Of a DNA stretch of 64,000 nt, positions 1 through 8,770 are shown piece by piece. Both the position numbers and the translations under genes were made by a program. Under the pieces are notes generated by a model that did no database searches, had not been told where the DNA came from, and saw only the letters and a program-made list of their open reading frames with translations. How positions within the stretch are numbered: position 1 is the stretch's first letter; each line of letters starts with the position of its first letter. The DNA is from JASGDN01 sp049841275 (GTDB lineage Bacteria > Chloroflexota > Chloroflexia > Thermomicrobiales > UBA6265): NCBI GenBank assembly GCA_049841275.1, contig JASGDN010000059.1, positions 13,058 to 77,057 of the forward strand, written 5' to 3'.

Positions 1-1179
1 GTTGACCAGCTGCTCGTCGGACATCTGCCAGATGTGGTCGCCCTTGGTGCAGAAGTACTCGACGACGAGCGAGGTGTACTCGTCGTTCGGCACCATCGCC
101 GGGCTCCAGTTCTTCGGCTCGTGGAAGCGGCCGAAGAGGATGTTCTTGTCGTGAACGTAGACCCATGTATCGACCGAGATCTGCCGCTTCCTGAACATCA
201 CGTTGACGGTGATGATGTCGCGGAAGGTCAACGAGTCGGCTGCCTCGATCACGTCCGCCGGAGCCGGAGGATCGGTGATCTTGCAGAGCACGGTGAGCGG
301 GATCGAGGAGATGAAGTTGTCGCCCTCGATCACCTCGGACCCGTTTTCGGCGCGGACCTGGATGCCCTTCACACGATTGCCGTCGAGCAGGATCTTCTCG
401 ACCGGGGTCTTCAGGCGGATCTCGTTGCCGCTCTCCACGATCTTGTCGGCCATGCGCTCCGAGAAGCGACCAAAGCCGTCACGCGGATACATGAACTCGT
501 CGATCAGGCTCACCACCGCGCCCTTGGACGGGATGACCGCGTCCTTCACGGCGGTCATGAGCGACATGCCCTTGGTCCGCTGGCTCACCCAGTCAGCGCT
601 GAGCTGGTCGCAGTCCATGCCCCACACCTTCTCCGAATAGGTCTCGAAGAAGAGCTTGTAGAGGGTTTCCCCGTACTGGAGCACGTAGGCGTCGCGCATG
701 GATTTGATCTCATGCGGACTGATCTTCTGCTCGGCCTGGGCGCGCCCGTAGTCGGCGACCGCCCGCGCGGCCGTGATGGGACCGACAGCCTTGAGGGCGC
801 TTCCCATCTTCAGCGGATAGTCGATCCACTTGCCATCGAAGCTGTAGATGCGGCTCAGGCGGTTCACCCAGAGCAACTCGTCATCGACAACCTCCTTGAA
901 GAGATTGTTCAGCTCGTCGTTCTTGGTGAACCAGCGGTGGCCGCCGATGTCGAACTTGAACTCGCCGTGGTCCGTCTCACGCCGGATCGTGCGCGCGAGG
1001 CCGCCAACGAATGGCGCCGACTCGACGACCAACGCGGGCGCACCGGCCTTGCTCAGCACGTAGGCCGAGCACAGGCCCGCAGGTCCGGCGCCCATGATGA
1101 CGGTGCGATTCCGGGCGCCGCCCTCATCCTGCGACAGCGTCGCCGTCGTGCTGCCGTTCGGGCTTTGTCCGTTCTGCAT
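1..1179 (-). CDS. FAD-dependent oxidoreductase of the UDP-galactopyranose mutase / protoporphyrinogen oxidase-like group, C-terminus cut by window edge
   Basis: The frame runs 393 codons from an ATG at 1179 to the window edge without a stop, so the C-terminus is missing. A purine-rich site (AGGAAGGAA) precedes the ATG. The protein has an FAD-binding Rossmann motif, VIMGAGPAGL (residues 27-36), then VGGLAR (58-63) and FDIGGHRWF (76-84), the pattern of amine-oxidase/NAD(P)-binding flavoproteins. The long region after FDIGGHRWF resembles UDP-galactopyranose mutase-like proteins, which act on activated sugars, but the substrate cannot be read from the sequence. The upstream gene on the same strand is a GtrA membrane protein, often linked to glycan export, which fits a role in cell-surface sugars. 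The family call is firm; the reaction is not. Confidence 0.8.
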   Translation of the reverse strand, partial: MQNGQSPNGSTTATLSQDEGGARNRTVIMGAGPAGLCSAYVLSKAGAPALVVESAPFVGGLARTIRRETDHGEFKFDIGGHRWFTKNDELNNLFKEVVDDELLWVNRLSRIYSFDGKWIDYPLKMGSALKAVGPITAARAVADYGRAQAEQKISPHEIKSMRDAYVLQYGETLYKLFFETYSEKVWGMDCDQLSADWVSQRTKGMSLMTAVKDAVIPSKGAVVSLIDEFMYPRDGFGRFSERMADKIVESGNEIRLKTPVEKILLDGNRVKGIQVRAENGSEVIEGDNFISSIPLTVLCKITDPPAPADVIEAADSLTFRDIITVNVMFRKRQISVDTWVYVHDKNILFGRFHEPKNWSPAMVPNDEYTSLVVEYFCTKGDHIWQMSDEQLVN

Positions 1180-1394
1180 GTAAGCCGGTTCCTTCCTGAG
1201 CTGCATGGAGGCGACATCCAACGCGTCGTCGCCCCGGGATCCCTGGTCGTTGTCGTTCACAGGCTACCGCACAACGCGTACCCGCGCCGTTGCGAAACGC
1301 ATCCTGTATAACACATGCCTTCCACCCGATGATGAAGGGCACGCGCATATCCGGGATCCGCTTCGCCCTTCATCGAAGCTCCGCGGTCGGTGGA

Positions 1395-1820
1395 TCAGGC
1401 GCGCCAGGTAATCATGTTGTTGAGCGCGAAATTCCAGACAGCCGCCACGCCTGCGCCGATCAGGTTCGCCAGCAGATAGTGCATGCCGAACTCGTGAACG
1501 AGGACGTAGAGCAGGCCGGTGTTGATGATCAGGCCGCCGAAATTGATCGGCACGTAGCTCATGGCCCGGTGAACCACCTTGCCAGAACCGCGATCGTGCC
1601 AGGTCCACATCTCATTGAGGAAGAACGTAACGACCATCGAAGCCATCACGGCCACCGCCGAGGCGATCTCGATGTTCCACGCGAAGCCGCCATGGAAGAC
1701 GGAGAGCAATCCCTGATTGACCCCCAGTCCCACAGCGCCGACGACGATGAACTTCTGGAAACGCTGGGCGAGCGTCCAGACACGGACCGCAGCTGGCGGC
1801 CAGGACTCGACCGAGATCAT
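1395..1820 (-). CDS. GtrA family polytopic membrane protein
   Basis: A 141-residue protein with four hydrophobic helices and the typical GtrA/DPMS ends: a first helix after FIVVGAVGLGVNQGLL and a last segment LIGAGVAAVWNFALNN. GtrA proteins sit in the cytoplasmic membrane and are linked to moving lipid-bound sugars across it for O-antigen, teichoic acid or arabinogalactan modification. I chose the ATG at 1820 because GGAAGG lies eight bases before it; an in-frame ATG at 1853 would add 11 residues but has no good ribosome site. It lies 215 bases upstream of the partial flavoprotein on the same strand. No glycosyltransferase partner is in the window. Confidence 0.85.
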   Translation of the reverse strand: MISVESWPPAAVRVWTLAQRFQKFIVVGAVGLGVNQGLLSVFHGGFAWNIEIASAVAVMASMVVTFFLNEMWTWHDRGSGKVVHRAMSYVPINFGGLIINTGLLYVLVHEFGMHYLLANLIGAGVAAVWNFALNNMITWRA

Positions 1821-1971
1821 GCAAACGCCCTTCCCTGCATCACGTCCTCGCACCTCTCATCCGCTCGGCGCATGCCTGCCCACACGTGCATGCTTCCACA
1901 GACCGTTCGTTCCCCGTACCCCACCATACGCCAGGACACCCGAACGCACAATCGAAAGCGCGCCTGATAGC

Positions 1972-3312
1972 CTAGCTGGCGGCTGGCGTCGCAATCGATT
2001 CTCCATTCAGCAGCTTCAGCATGTCTTCGTGCGCGCTGACCAACTGGTTGTCCTCCAGCTTGGTGAACTGCGTGGATGTTACCTCGTCATTCTCGAAGTC
2101 CGTCGGCATAGAGACGTAAACACCCGGCTCGTTCTCGGACTTCACGTCCGGCACGACGCCCTTCTTGTAAATCTCCCGGCCATTCGCAGTCAGCCAGAGC
2201 TGCACGCCAAGCAGGGCCACCGACCCATCGCTGACCTGGAACGGCTGGAGAACCGTTCCGGTTCCGTATGTCGTCTCACCGATAAGTACGCCGCGTTGGG
2301 CGTCCTGGATCGCCGACGAGACCAACTCAGAGGACGATGCGGAGCCCTTGTTGATCAGGACAACCAGCGGCCCCTCCTGCCACTCGCCGTTGCTGCCAAC
2401 GCTCTTGGTCGTCTTGGTGTTGCCGTCACGGTCCTTCTGCTGGAAGAGCGGCGTATTCGCCGGCAGGAACTGCGACGCGACGCCGATCGCCTCGAAGACG
2501 AGGCCGCCGGGGTTATTGCGCAGATCGAGGATCACGCCCTTGGCGCCGGCATCCTTGGCCTCGCGCAACGCGGCCTGGAGTTTCTCGGTCGCACCGCTCG
2601 TGAACTGGGAGAGGGAGACCCATGCGATGTCGTTCGGCAACATCGCCCAGGAAACCGGATCGATGGTAATGCGCTCGCGCGTGATCGTGACCTCAAACGG
2701 CTCGCTTTCGCCCTCATGCTGCAGCTTGATGGTCACCTTCGTGCCCTCGTCGCCGCGCAGCAGATCGCTCGCATCCGAGGGATCCATCCCTTCGAGGGAT
2801 GTGCCGTCGATCGCGAGGATGGTGTCGCCAGGACGGATACCCGCCTTCTCGGCAGGAGACCCGTGAATCGGCGCGATCACCTTCGGCAATTCGCCCGTCG
2901 TGTCGACCTGGACGCCGATACCGACGAGCTCACCCTTGGACTCATCCTCGAACTGCTTTGCCGCTGCCGGATCGAGGAATGTGGAATGGCCGGTATCGCC
3001 CAGGGCAGTCACCATACCCGTGGCGGCGCCATAGACCAGCTCATCGTCGGTAATGTCGTCGGAGAGTACGTAGTTCTCGCGGATCAGCTGGTAGACCTGA
3101 TCGAGCACCTGATTCTTGTCGGCATCCTGGAACGTCTCGGTCTGCTGTCCTGCCTGCGTACCCGCGATGAGATAGCGATCGATCCCGACACCCGCGCCGA
3201 CCGCCAGGACCAGCATGGCCGCAGTAACCAGGATGCGCAGATGGGACATCGCGGGAAAGAGCCGACGCGTTCGGGAAGGCGCGGCGGCCGCGCTCGGAGA
3301 ATCGTCATTCAT
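1972..3312 (-). CDS. S41 family C-terminal processing peptidase-like protein with PDZ domain, catalytic Lys replaced
   Basis: A 446-residue protein with a short cytoplasmic tail, one membrane anchor (about residues 24-44), an N-terminal S41 region, a PDZ domain (about 140-210) and the tail-specific protease core. The serine motif is SASSSE at 324-329, with Ser326 in the nucleophile position. The lysine that completes the Ser/Lys dyad in CtpA/Tsp should sit 25 residues later within a G-K-G motif. Here the sequence is GETTYGTGTVL and residue 351 is Thr. The rest of the fold looks intact (LRNNPGG at 265-271). It is probably an extracytoplasmic protease with an altered dyad, or a non-catalytic relative. 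It stands alone, with the minus-strand GtrA gene downstream and the VOC gene divergent. Confidence 0.88.
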   Translation of the reverse strand: MNDDSPSAAAAPSRTRRLFPAMSHLRILVTAAMLVLAVGAGVGIDRYLIAGTQAGQQTETFQDADKNQVLDQVYQLIRENYVLSDDITDDELVYGAATGMVTALGDTGHSTFLDPAAAKQFEDESKGELVGIGVQVDTTGELPKVIAPIHGSPAEKAGIRPGDTILAIDGTSLEGMDPSDASDLLRGDEGTKVTIKLQHEGESEPFEVTITRERITIDPVSWAMLPNDIAWVSLSQFTSGATEKLQAALREAKDAGAKGVILDLRNNPGGLVFEAIGVASQFLPANTPLFQQKDRDGNTKTTKSVGSNGEWQEGPLVVLINKGSASSSELVSSAIQDAQRGVLIGETTYGTGTVLQPFQVSDGSVALLGVQLWLTANGREIYKKGVVPDVKSENEPGVYVSMPTDFENDEVTSTQFTKLEDNQLVSAHEDMLKLLNGESIATPAAS

Positions 3313-3456
3313 AGGGTGCAGATCGCTCCAGTTTGTGTGGGACCGTAGCCCGCAATCCGAAGTACCATCCGGGAACGAAGCCCGCCGGAATTGCCGGCGG
3401 AGAAAGACGTATCGTGATCCGCATTGCGTGTCACAAAAGGAAGTTCGAGAACCGCC

Positions 3457-4218
3457 ATGCCCGTCTCACGTCCGGATGAATTGGTCGATCTTCGATTTCT
3501 GCTCGCCGGGAAGGAATACCTGGCGCGCGTCCGTCGAGGTTCCATTGTGCACGAGGCATTCCATCAAGGCCTGCCCGTGGAGTATACGGCAGGGCATCGC
3601 CTCACATTCCAGACGCCCGATGGGACTGAGATCTTCGCCGACAACTTCGTCGGCGACATCGTCGACACCTATGGCACCGCCGACATCGTGACCCAGGCCG
3701 AGCCCATCGCCGGCGCGCCCGGTCCCTGGAAGACCATCGGGTTCGACCACCTCGCGATCACCGTTGCCGACCGGAACGATGCGCGAGACTTCTTCCGCGA
3801 TGTCGTCGGCATGCAGGTGATGCGCGACGATCCGCACCTGACCGTGATGGCGACCGGCCCCACCGCGATCTTCCTCTTCGACGCGGGCAAGGACGCCCCG
3901 CTTTCAACCGGCCGCCCCTCATCGATCCATCATCTCGGGTTCGTGGTGGACAACCTGGAGCATTGCTACGCCCATCTGCACGCAATGCGCGATCGATTCG
4001 CCAGCGATTTCGCGCTTCTGGAACGCGACGAGCGATGGAGCCTCTACGTCCACTACCGCAATGGCGACGTCACGTTCATGATCCAGTTCTCCGAGGTGAA
4101 GGAAGACGAACGCGGATTCCGCACACCGGAGCAGAAGGCCTTCGCCGACTATCTTTACGACTATGCCAGTCGGCCGTATGGCGTCGTCTTCGATCAGGAC
4201 GCCGAAGACGAAGGATAG
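3457..4218 (+). CDS. VOC superfamily (glyoxalase/dioxygenase-like) protein with an extra N-terminal domain
   Basis: A 253-residue protein. The C-terminal part (about 90-235) is a VOC fold: FDHLAITV opens the first module, HHLGFVV the second, and FMIQFSE carries the terminal acid expected to complete a two-His-one-Glu metal site. The first 90 residues look like a separate small beta-rich domain that I do not recognise. VOC proteins include glyoxalase I, extradiol dioxygenases and resistance proteins, so no substrate can be named. The start is the ATG at 3457; AAAGGAAG lies about 14 bases upstream, rather far. It is divergent from the S41 gene and ends at a strong shared hairpin before ilvE. 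Confidence 0.75.
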   Translation: MPVSRPDELVDLRFLLAGKEYLARVRRGSIVHEAFHQGLPVEYTAGHRLTFQTPDGTEIFADNFVGDIVDTYGTADIVTQAEPIAGAPGPWKTIGFDHLAITVADRNDARDFFRDVVGMQVMRDDPHLTVMATGPTAIFLFDAGKDAPLSTGRPSSIHHLGFVVDNLEHCYAHLHAMRDRFASDFALLERDERWSLYVHYRNGDVTFMIQFSEVKEDERGFRTPEQKAFADYLYDYASRPYGVVFDQDAEDEG

Positions 4219-4244
4219 GTTCCTTCGGGAAGCTGGAAAATGCC

Positions 4245-4283
4245 GAGAGGGAGGCAAGCGTGCATTACGCTTGCCTCCCTCTC
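4245..4283. terminator. Bidirectional hairpin terminator between the VOC gene and ilvE
   Basis: A perfect 16-base-pair inverted repeat (4245-4260 against 4268-4283) with a seven-base loop lies between two convergent genes. On the minus strand it is followed by a TTTT run within GGCATTTTCC, so it should stop ilvE transcripts best. Confidence 0.8.
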
Positions 4284-4304
4284 ATCACCGCCACATCTTG
4301 CCGT

Positions 4305-5255
4305 TCAGTCCGCCACCGGAACCGCGACCGGCACCTCATGCCGCCAATGCGCGTATCTCGTCTCCCGGCCGCGCAGGACATCGATATAGAGCCGCTCCAG
4401 TGCCGAGGTGAGCGGACCGGCAACCTTGCCATCGCCAATCGGGTAACGATCCAGCGAGACCACCGGCGTGATCTCCGCCGCCGTGCCACAGGTGAACGCC
4501 TCGTCGGCGACATAGAACTCGGTGCGATCGACCGGCCGCTCGACGACCTCGATTCCCAGCTCCTCGCGCGCCAGCGTCAGGAGGGCGTCCCGCGTGACAC
4601 TTTCCAGGATGCCCTGCGTCACGTCCGGAGTGATGAGCTTGCCGTCCCGGATCAGCATCACGCAGGCTCCGGGCGCCTCGGCAATCTTGCCCTGGGCGTT
4701 CAGCAAGAGCGCGACATCGTACCCGTCCTGCTTGACCTCGTAGGTGGCGAGCTGGCCGTTGCGATAGTTGGAAATGTTCTTGATCCGCGGCGGCATCACC
4801 GTATCGGAAATGCGCTGCCAGGAGCTGACCTTGGCGTGCTGGACGTATCCCGTACCGAGATGGCTCGGCATCGGATGCGTGTTCACCAGCATGGTCCCGC
4901 GCAGGTCCGAGATCGCGTTCCGCTTGCCCTCGGCCTCACCGTGATAGATCAGCGGACGGATGTAGGTATCCTCGCGCACCTCGTTCACGACCAGCAAATC
5001 GTCAATGATCGCGGTGATGTCGGCTGGCGTCTGCTCAACCGGGAGACGCACCAGCCGGGCGGACGCATCGAGCCGCTTCAAATGCTCCGGCAGCCGGAAC
5101 ACGAACAGCTGCCCGGTCTCCTCGTTGGCGTAGGCGCGGATGCCCTCGAAGACAGCCCCGACCGCCGACCACGCGATATCGGTCACATGCACGGTGGCGT
5201 CCTCCCACCGCATGCGCTCGCCCTTCCACCAGATGTATGCCGGATGCTGTGCCAT
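4305..5255 (-). CDS. ilvE: Branched-chain amino acid aminotransferase, class IV PLP enzyme
   Basis: A 316-residue fold-type IV aminotransferase, the normal IlvE length. It would exchange the amino group between glutamate and the 2-oxo acids of leucine, isoleucine and valine. VFEGIRAY (36-43) and CGTAAEITPV near the C-terminus are family signatures, and Lys159 within IKNISNYRNG is the expected PLP Schiff-base lysine. I chose the ATG at 5255 because AAAGGACAGG precedes it by about eight bases; the reading frame extends further upstream, but those residues look unlike the family. It is transcribed away from the ROK kinase side and ends at the shared hairpin. D-amino-acid and 4-amino-4-deoxychorismate relatives are less likely given the TAAEITPV motif. 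Confidence 0.9.
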   Translation of the reverse strand: MAQHPAYIWWKGERMRWEDATVHVTDIAWSAVGAVFEGIRAYANEETGQLFVFRLPEHLKRLDASARLVRLPVEQTPADITAIIDDLLVVNEVREDTYIRPLIYHGEAEGKRNAISDLRGTMLVNTHPMPSHLGTGYVQHAKVSSWQRISDTVMPPRIKNISNYRNGQLATYEVKQDGYDVALLLNAQGKIAEAPGACVMLIRDGKLITPDVTQGILESVTRDALLTLAREELGIEVVERPVDRTEFYVADEAFTCGTAAEITPVVSLDRYPIGDGKVAGPLTSALERLYIDVLRGRETRYAHWRHEVPVAVPVAD

Positions 5256-5393
5256 TCGCCCTGTCCTTTCGCCAGATGACCCATCGTCCGGCGCAGTATG
5301 GCACGGCGTGAATCGGCACGGAACCCCCCACTCACGAGCCAGTGGAGCGTTCCGGGCCGGGTCATGCTGCGCGCGGCACAATCCCGGGCGAGC

Positions 5394-6353
5394 CTATTCG
5401 GGGAACGTGATCAACGCCAACGCCGCCGCACCGTAGACACCCGTATCGTGACCGAGCGACGAGTACGTCACCGTCACATCGTCGCGGAAGTCGGCGAAGC
5501 AATGCTGCGTCATGTACCGCTTCGCCGGCTCGATCAGCACGTCGCGGATCGCGATCAGGCCACCGCCGAAGACGATCGCGCTCGGGTTCGTGAGATTCAC
5601 GAACGCGCCCATCGCCGCACCGAGTGCGCGCGCCGCCCGGTCGAGAATCAACGTCGCGGCGGGATCGCCCTGACGCGCGGCCTCGGCCACGATTCCGGCG
5701 TGAACCTCCTTGCCGCCCGCGAGGTTCATCATGAAGTCGCCATCGCGAGTCGTGCACACCGCTTCCGCTTCATGCTTGATCGCCCATCCGGCGGTGAATG
5801 CCTCCAGGCAGCCGACGCTCCCACAGGAGCAGCGCGGCCCATCGAGCGCGACCACGAAGTGCCCGACTTCCGCGCCGAGACCGCGGATGCCATCGACCAG
5901 CTTGCCGCTGCTGACGATGCCGCCGCCGACACCCGTGCCCAGTGCGAGATAGACCAGATCCTGCTCGCCCTTGGCGCTGCCGAACTGCATCTCCCCCAAC
6001 GTGCCGCAGTTCCCGTCATTCTGGAGCGCCACACGCCGGCCCGTGAGATCGGCCAGCCAATCGACCAGCGGGACATTCCGCCATCCAGGAAGGTTCGGCG
6101 TATAAAGCACCGTACCAGTACGCGGATTGAGTGGCCCCGGCGACCCGATGCCAACCGGAACGGCAGCGTCGATCCCCGTCTCGGCGGCAATACGCTGGAT
6201 GAGCCCGGCAATCCGTTCCGCGACAGCGCGCGGCCCTTCCTCCGTATGGGCCAGATCGTCGACACGGCGGACCATGTCGCCGCCTTCGGTCACCAGCGCC
6301 ACACGAATCCGGGTCGCACCGAGATCGACCGCGATCACCTTCCGTTCCGACAC
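5394..6353 (-). CDS. ROK family sugar kinase (glucokinase-like)
   Basis: A 319-residue ROK protein without a helix-turn-helix, so a kinase rather than a repressor. IAVDLGATRIR near the start is the ATP phosphate loop; NDGNCGTLGE, GTGVGGGIV and the zinc motif CSCGSVGCLE follow in the usual order. ROK kinases phosphorylate glucose, N-acetylmannosamine or other hexoses in the cytosol; glucose is the default guess. I prefer the GTG at 6353, preceded by AAAAGGGTGGGTGGAG and giving a product that starts directly on the first strand. An ATG at 6374 would add seven residues without a good ribosome site. It lies just downstream of hslU, 98 bases away. Confidence 0.87.
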   Translation of the reverse strand: MSERKVIAVDLGATRIRVALVTEGGDMVRRVDDLAHTEEGPRAVAERIAGLIQRIAAETGIDAAVPVGIGSPGPLNPRTGTVLYTPNLPGWRNVPLVDWLADLTGRRVALQNDGNCGTLGEMQFGSAKGEQDLVYLALGTGVGGGIVSSGKLVDGIRGLGAEVGHFVVALDGPRCSCGSVGCLEAFTAGWAIKHEAEAVCTTRDGDFMMNLAGGKEVHAGIVAEAARQGDPAATLILDRAARALGAAMGAFVNLTNPSAIVFGGGLIAIRDVLIEPAKRYMTQHCFADFRDDVTVTYSSLGHDTGVYGAAALALITFPE

Positions 6354-6451
6354 GTCTCCACCCACCCTTTTCATGAACGCCAATTGTCCGATACCCGCCG
6401 CCCATGCCCGGAATCCAGCAATCATCGTGAACCGGTCCGTCACGGTGATCG

Positions 6452-7951
6452 CTACAGGATGAAGTTGCTCAGCTCCTCGTCGTCGACCACCTCGCCGACA
6501 CGTTCGAGGACAAAGTCCTTGCCGATCTCGACGCTCTCCCCGCATCGGTCCGACGCGTCGAACGAAAGCTCCTCGATCACGCGCTCGAGGATCGTCTGCA
6601 GCCGCCGGGCGCCGATGTCCTCGCTCCGCTGGTTGACCTGGTTCGCCAGACGCGCAACTTCCCGCAGACCATCCTCACTGAACCGGAGCGTAAAGCCCTC
6701 CGTCCCGAGCAAGGCCTCATACTGCTTCGTCAGCGCATTCTGCGGTTCCGTCAGGATCGCGTAGAGATCGTCCTCGCTTAACGACTGCAACTCGACGCGA
6801 ATCGGGAAACGTCCCTGCAACTCCGGAATGAGGTCCGACGGCCGCGCTTTGGAGAACGAGCCCGCCGCGATGAAGAGGACATGATCCGTGTGGATCGGAC
6901 CGTACCGCGTCATCACCGCCGACCCCTCGACGATTGGCAAGAGATCGCGCTGCACGCCCTCGCCGGAGATGTCCGGTCCGGAGTCGCCATCGCCGGAGAT
7001 CGTCTTGTCGATCTCGTCGATAAAGACCACCGCCGCATCCTCGACGCGCTTGATCGCGGTCTCCACGACCTGATCGAAATCGACCAGCCGCATTGCCTCC
7101 TGCTGCGCGAGGATACGACGCGCCTCCCGCACCGACACCCGCCGTCGCAGGCGGCGACGCGGTATCAGGCTGTCGAGCATGTCGTAGATCGACTCCTGCA
7201 TCTCGTCGTACGGTGCACCCGATGCATAGTCGTAGCCACCGGCTTCGTCGTAGTTGATGCCCTCGTCCAGTTCGATTTCCACCGTCTCGTCGTCGATCTG
7301 CTCCGTGTTGAGCAGATCCATCAGCCGCTTCTGCTCGCGACGGCGGCGGCGCTCGAACATCTGGGCCTCGCGCCGCGCAACCGCCTCCGCATCCTCAGCG
7401 GCGTCCATGCCCTCCCGGCGCGACGAGTTGCGCGGAGGCCGCTGGGCCAACGCCTGCTCGGACATGATTTCCGCCAGGCGCTCGACGGCGGCGAGGCGCG
7501 CCTCCTCCCGCACCAGTTCCAGTCGCTGGCTGTGGATCATTGTGATGGCGATCTCGACCAGGTCACGCACGATCGACTCGACATCGCGGCCGACGTAACC
7601 GACTTCGGTGAACTTGGTCGCCTCGACCTTGATGAACGGCGCATCGACGATCCGGGCGACGCGGCGCGCGATTTCCGTCTTGCCGACGCCAGTCGAACCG
7701 ATCATGAGGATATTCTTCGGCTGCACTTCGCGACGCAGTTCTTCCGGCAGCTGCTGACGGCGGTAACGGTTCCGCAATGCCACCGCGACCGCGCGCTTGG
7801 CATCGTGCTGGCCGATGATATAGCGGTTCAATTCGTCCACGATCTCGCGCGGCGTAAGACTGTCGGCGGGACGATCCTCGACGACATCGTCTGCAGCGAC
7901 ACGAACCGGTTTGTCTTTGCCGGTCGATCGGCGGGCGGTATCGGCGATCAT
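6452..7951 (-). CDS. hslU: ATP-dependent protease ATPase subunit HslU (ClpY)
   Basis: A 499-residue AAA+ unfoldase that feeds proteins into the HslV peptidase. It begins with the HslU signature SLTPREIVDELNRYIIGQ, has a Walker A motif GSTGVGKT (Lys91), Walker B VVFIDEID, an acidic and arginine-rich I domain in the middle, and ends with the conserved hydrophobic tail (NFIL) that docks on HslV and activates it. The start overlaps the hslV stop in an ATGA, so the two are translationally coupled. It is somewhat longer than the common 440-460 residues because of the N-terminal 30 residues and the I domain. Confidence 0.96.
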   Translation of the reverse strand: MIADTARRSTGKDKPVRVAADDVVEDRPADSLTPREIVDELNRYIIGQHDAKRAVAVALRNRYRRQQLPEELRREVQPKNILMIGSTGVGKTEIARRVARIVDAPFIKVEATKFTEVGYVGRDVESIVRDLVEIAITMIHSQRLELVREEARLAAVERLAEIMSEQALAQRPPRNSSRREGMDAAEDAEAVARREAQMFERRRRREQKRLMDLLNTEQIDDETVEIELDEGINYDEAGGYDYASGAPYDEMQESIYDMLDSLIPRRRLRRRVSVREARRILAQQEAMRLVDFDQVVETAIKRVEDAAVVFIDEIDKTISGDGDSGPDISGEGVQRDLLPIVEGSAVMTRYGPIHTDHVLFIAAGSFSKARPSDLIPELQGRFPIRVELQSLSEDDLYAILTEPQNALTKQYEALLGTEGFTLRFSEDGLREVARLANQVNQRSEDIGARRLQTILERVIEELSFDASDRCGESVEIGKDFVLERVGEVVDDEELSNFIL

Positions 7952-8598
7952 CGCGTGGCTCCTTCCCCGGACGCGACTGGCCCGGCATCCTCGCTCGGCG
8001 TCTGCGATCCCGCGACCTCGACCGCCACATCGGCCTCGTCGGCACCCGCGCGAACAACCTGCACCATGAAATGATCGTTGGTGAAGATGCAGATCTCGGC
8101 GGTAATCTCCATCGAGCGCAGAACGATCTCCTCGGCGGACAGTTCGGTATTGCGGAGCAGCGCCTTGGCAGCAGCGGTCGCATACGGCGCGCCCGAACCG
8201 ATGGCGACGATGCCGTCGTCCGGCTCGATCACGTCGCCCTCACCGGAGAGGACGAGCAACGACGCGCCGTCGGCGACGATCAGCTGCGCCTCCAGTCGCC
8301 GGAGGTACCGGTCGCTGCGCCATTCCCTGGTCAATTCGACGGAGGCGCGACGGAGATCGCCACCCCACTCCTGGAGCTGGGCCTCGAACTTGGCGAAAAG
8401 GGTGAGGGCATCGGCCACCGCGCCGGCAAACCCGGCGATCACCTGGCCGTCGTAGAGGGTGCGAAGCTTGCGCGCCCCGTGCTTGAGTACGATGTCCCCC
8501 ATCGTGACCTGTCCGTCCCCGGCCAGCGCGATCTCGTTACCGCGCTTCACGCCGAGAATGGTCGTAGCGTGGGGACGCCACTGGGTGTCGTAAGTCAT
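7948..8598 (-). CDS. hslV: ATP-dependent protease peptidase subunit HslV (ClpQ)
   Basis: A 216-residue proteasome-like N-terminal nucleophile peptidase. The mature catalytic threonine is expected to be the first Thr of TTILGVKRG, leaving an 11-residue propeptide (MTYDTQWRPHA). GDGQVTMGD, KHGARKLRTLY and GSGAPYA are HslV hallmarks. After the core there is an acidic and Ser/Gly-rich C-terminal extension of about 30 residues that is not part of the usual enzyme. The stop overlaps the hslU ATG by four bases. In many bacteria xerC lies between topA and hslV; here the 172-base gap holds no gene. Confidence 0.95.
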   Translation of the reverse strand: MTYDTQWRPHATTILGVKRGNEIALAGDGQVTMGDIVLKHGARKLRTLYDGQVIAGFAGAVADALTLFAKFEAQLQEWGGDLRRASVELTREWRSDRYLRRLEAQLIVADGASLLVLSGEGDVIEPDDGIVAIGSGAPYATAAAKALLRNTELSAEEIVLRSMEITAEICIFTNDHFMVQVVRAGADEADVAVEVAGSQTPSEDAGPVASGEGATR

Positions 8599-8770
8599 TG
8601 GATACCGTTGCCAATCCTGACGCCGAATCAGCCGGCGCCTGTGTATCGGGCTCATGGGGAATGGGCGAGCCGCGAAAGAATCCCGATGAGGAAGTGTATC
8701 GCGAACAGGCCGCACCCCAGCAGGGGTACGGCCCGTTTCATCCCGCTCGATGCGGTTGGAGATGGACCGA

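Noticed and set aside
1717..3348. A 543-codon plus-strand frame
   Set aside because: Antisense shadow of the S41 protease; rich in Arg and Asp as expected for reverse-strand GC-rich codons.
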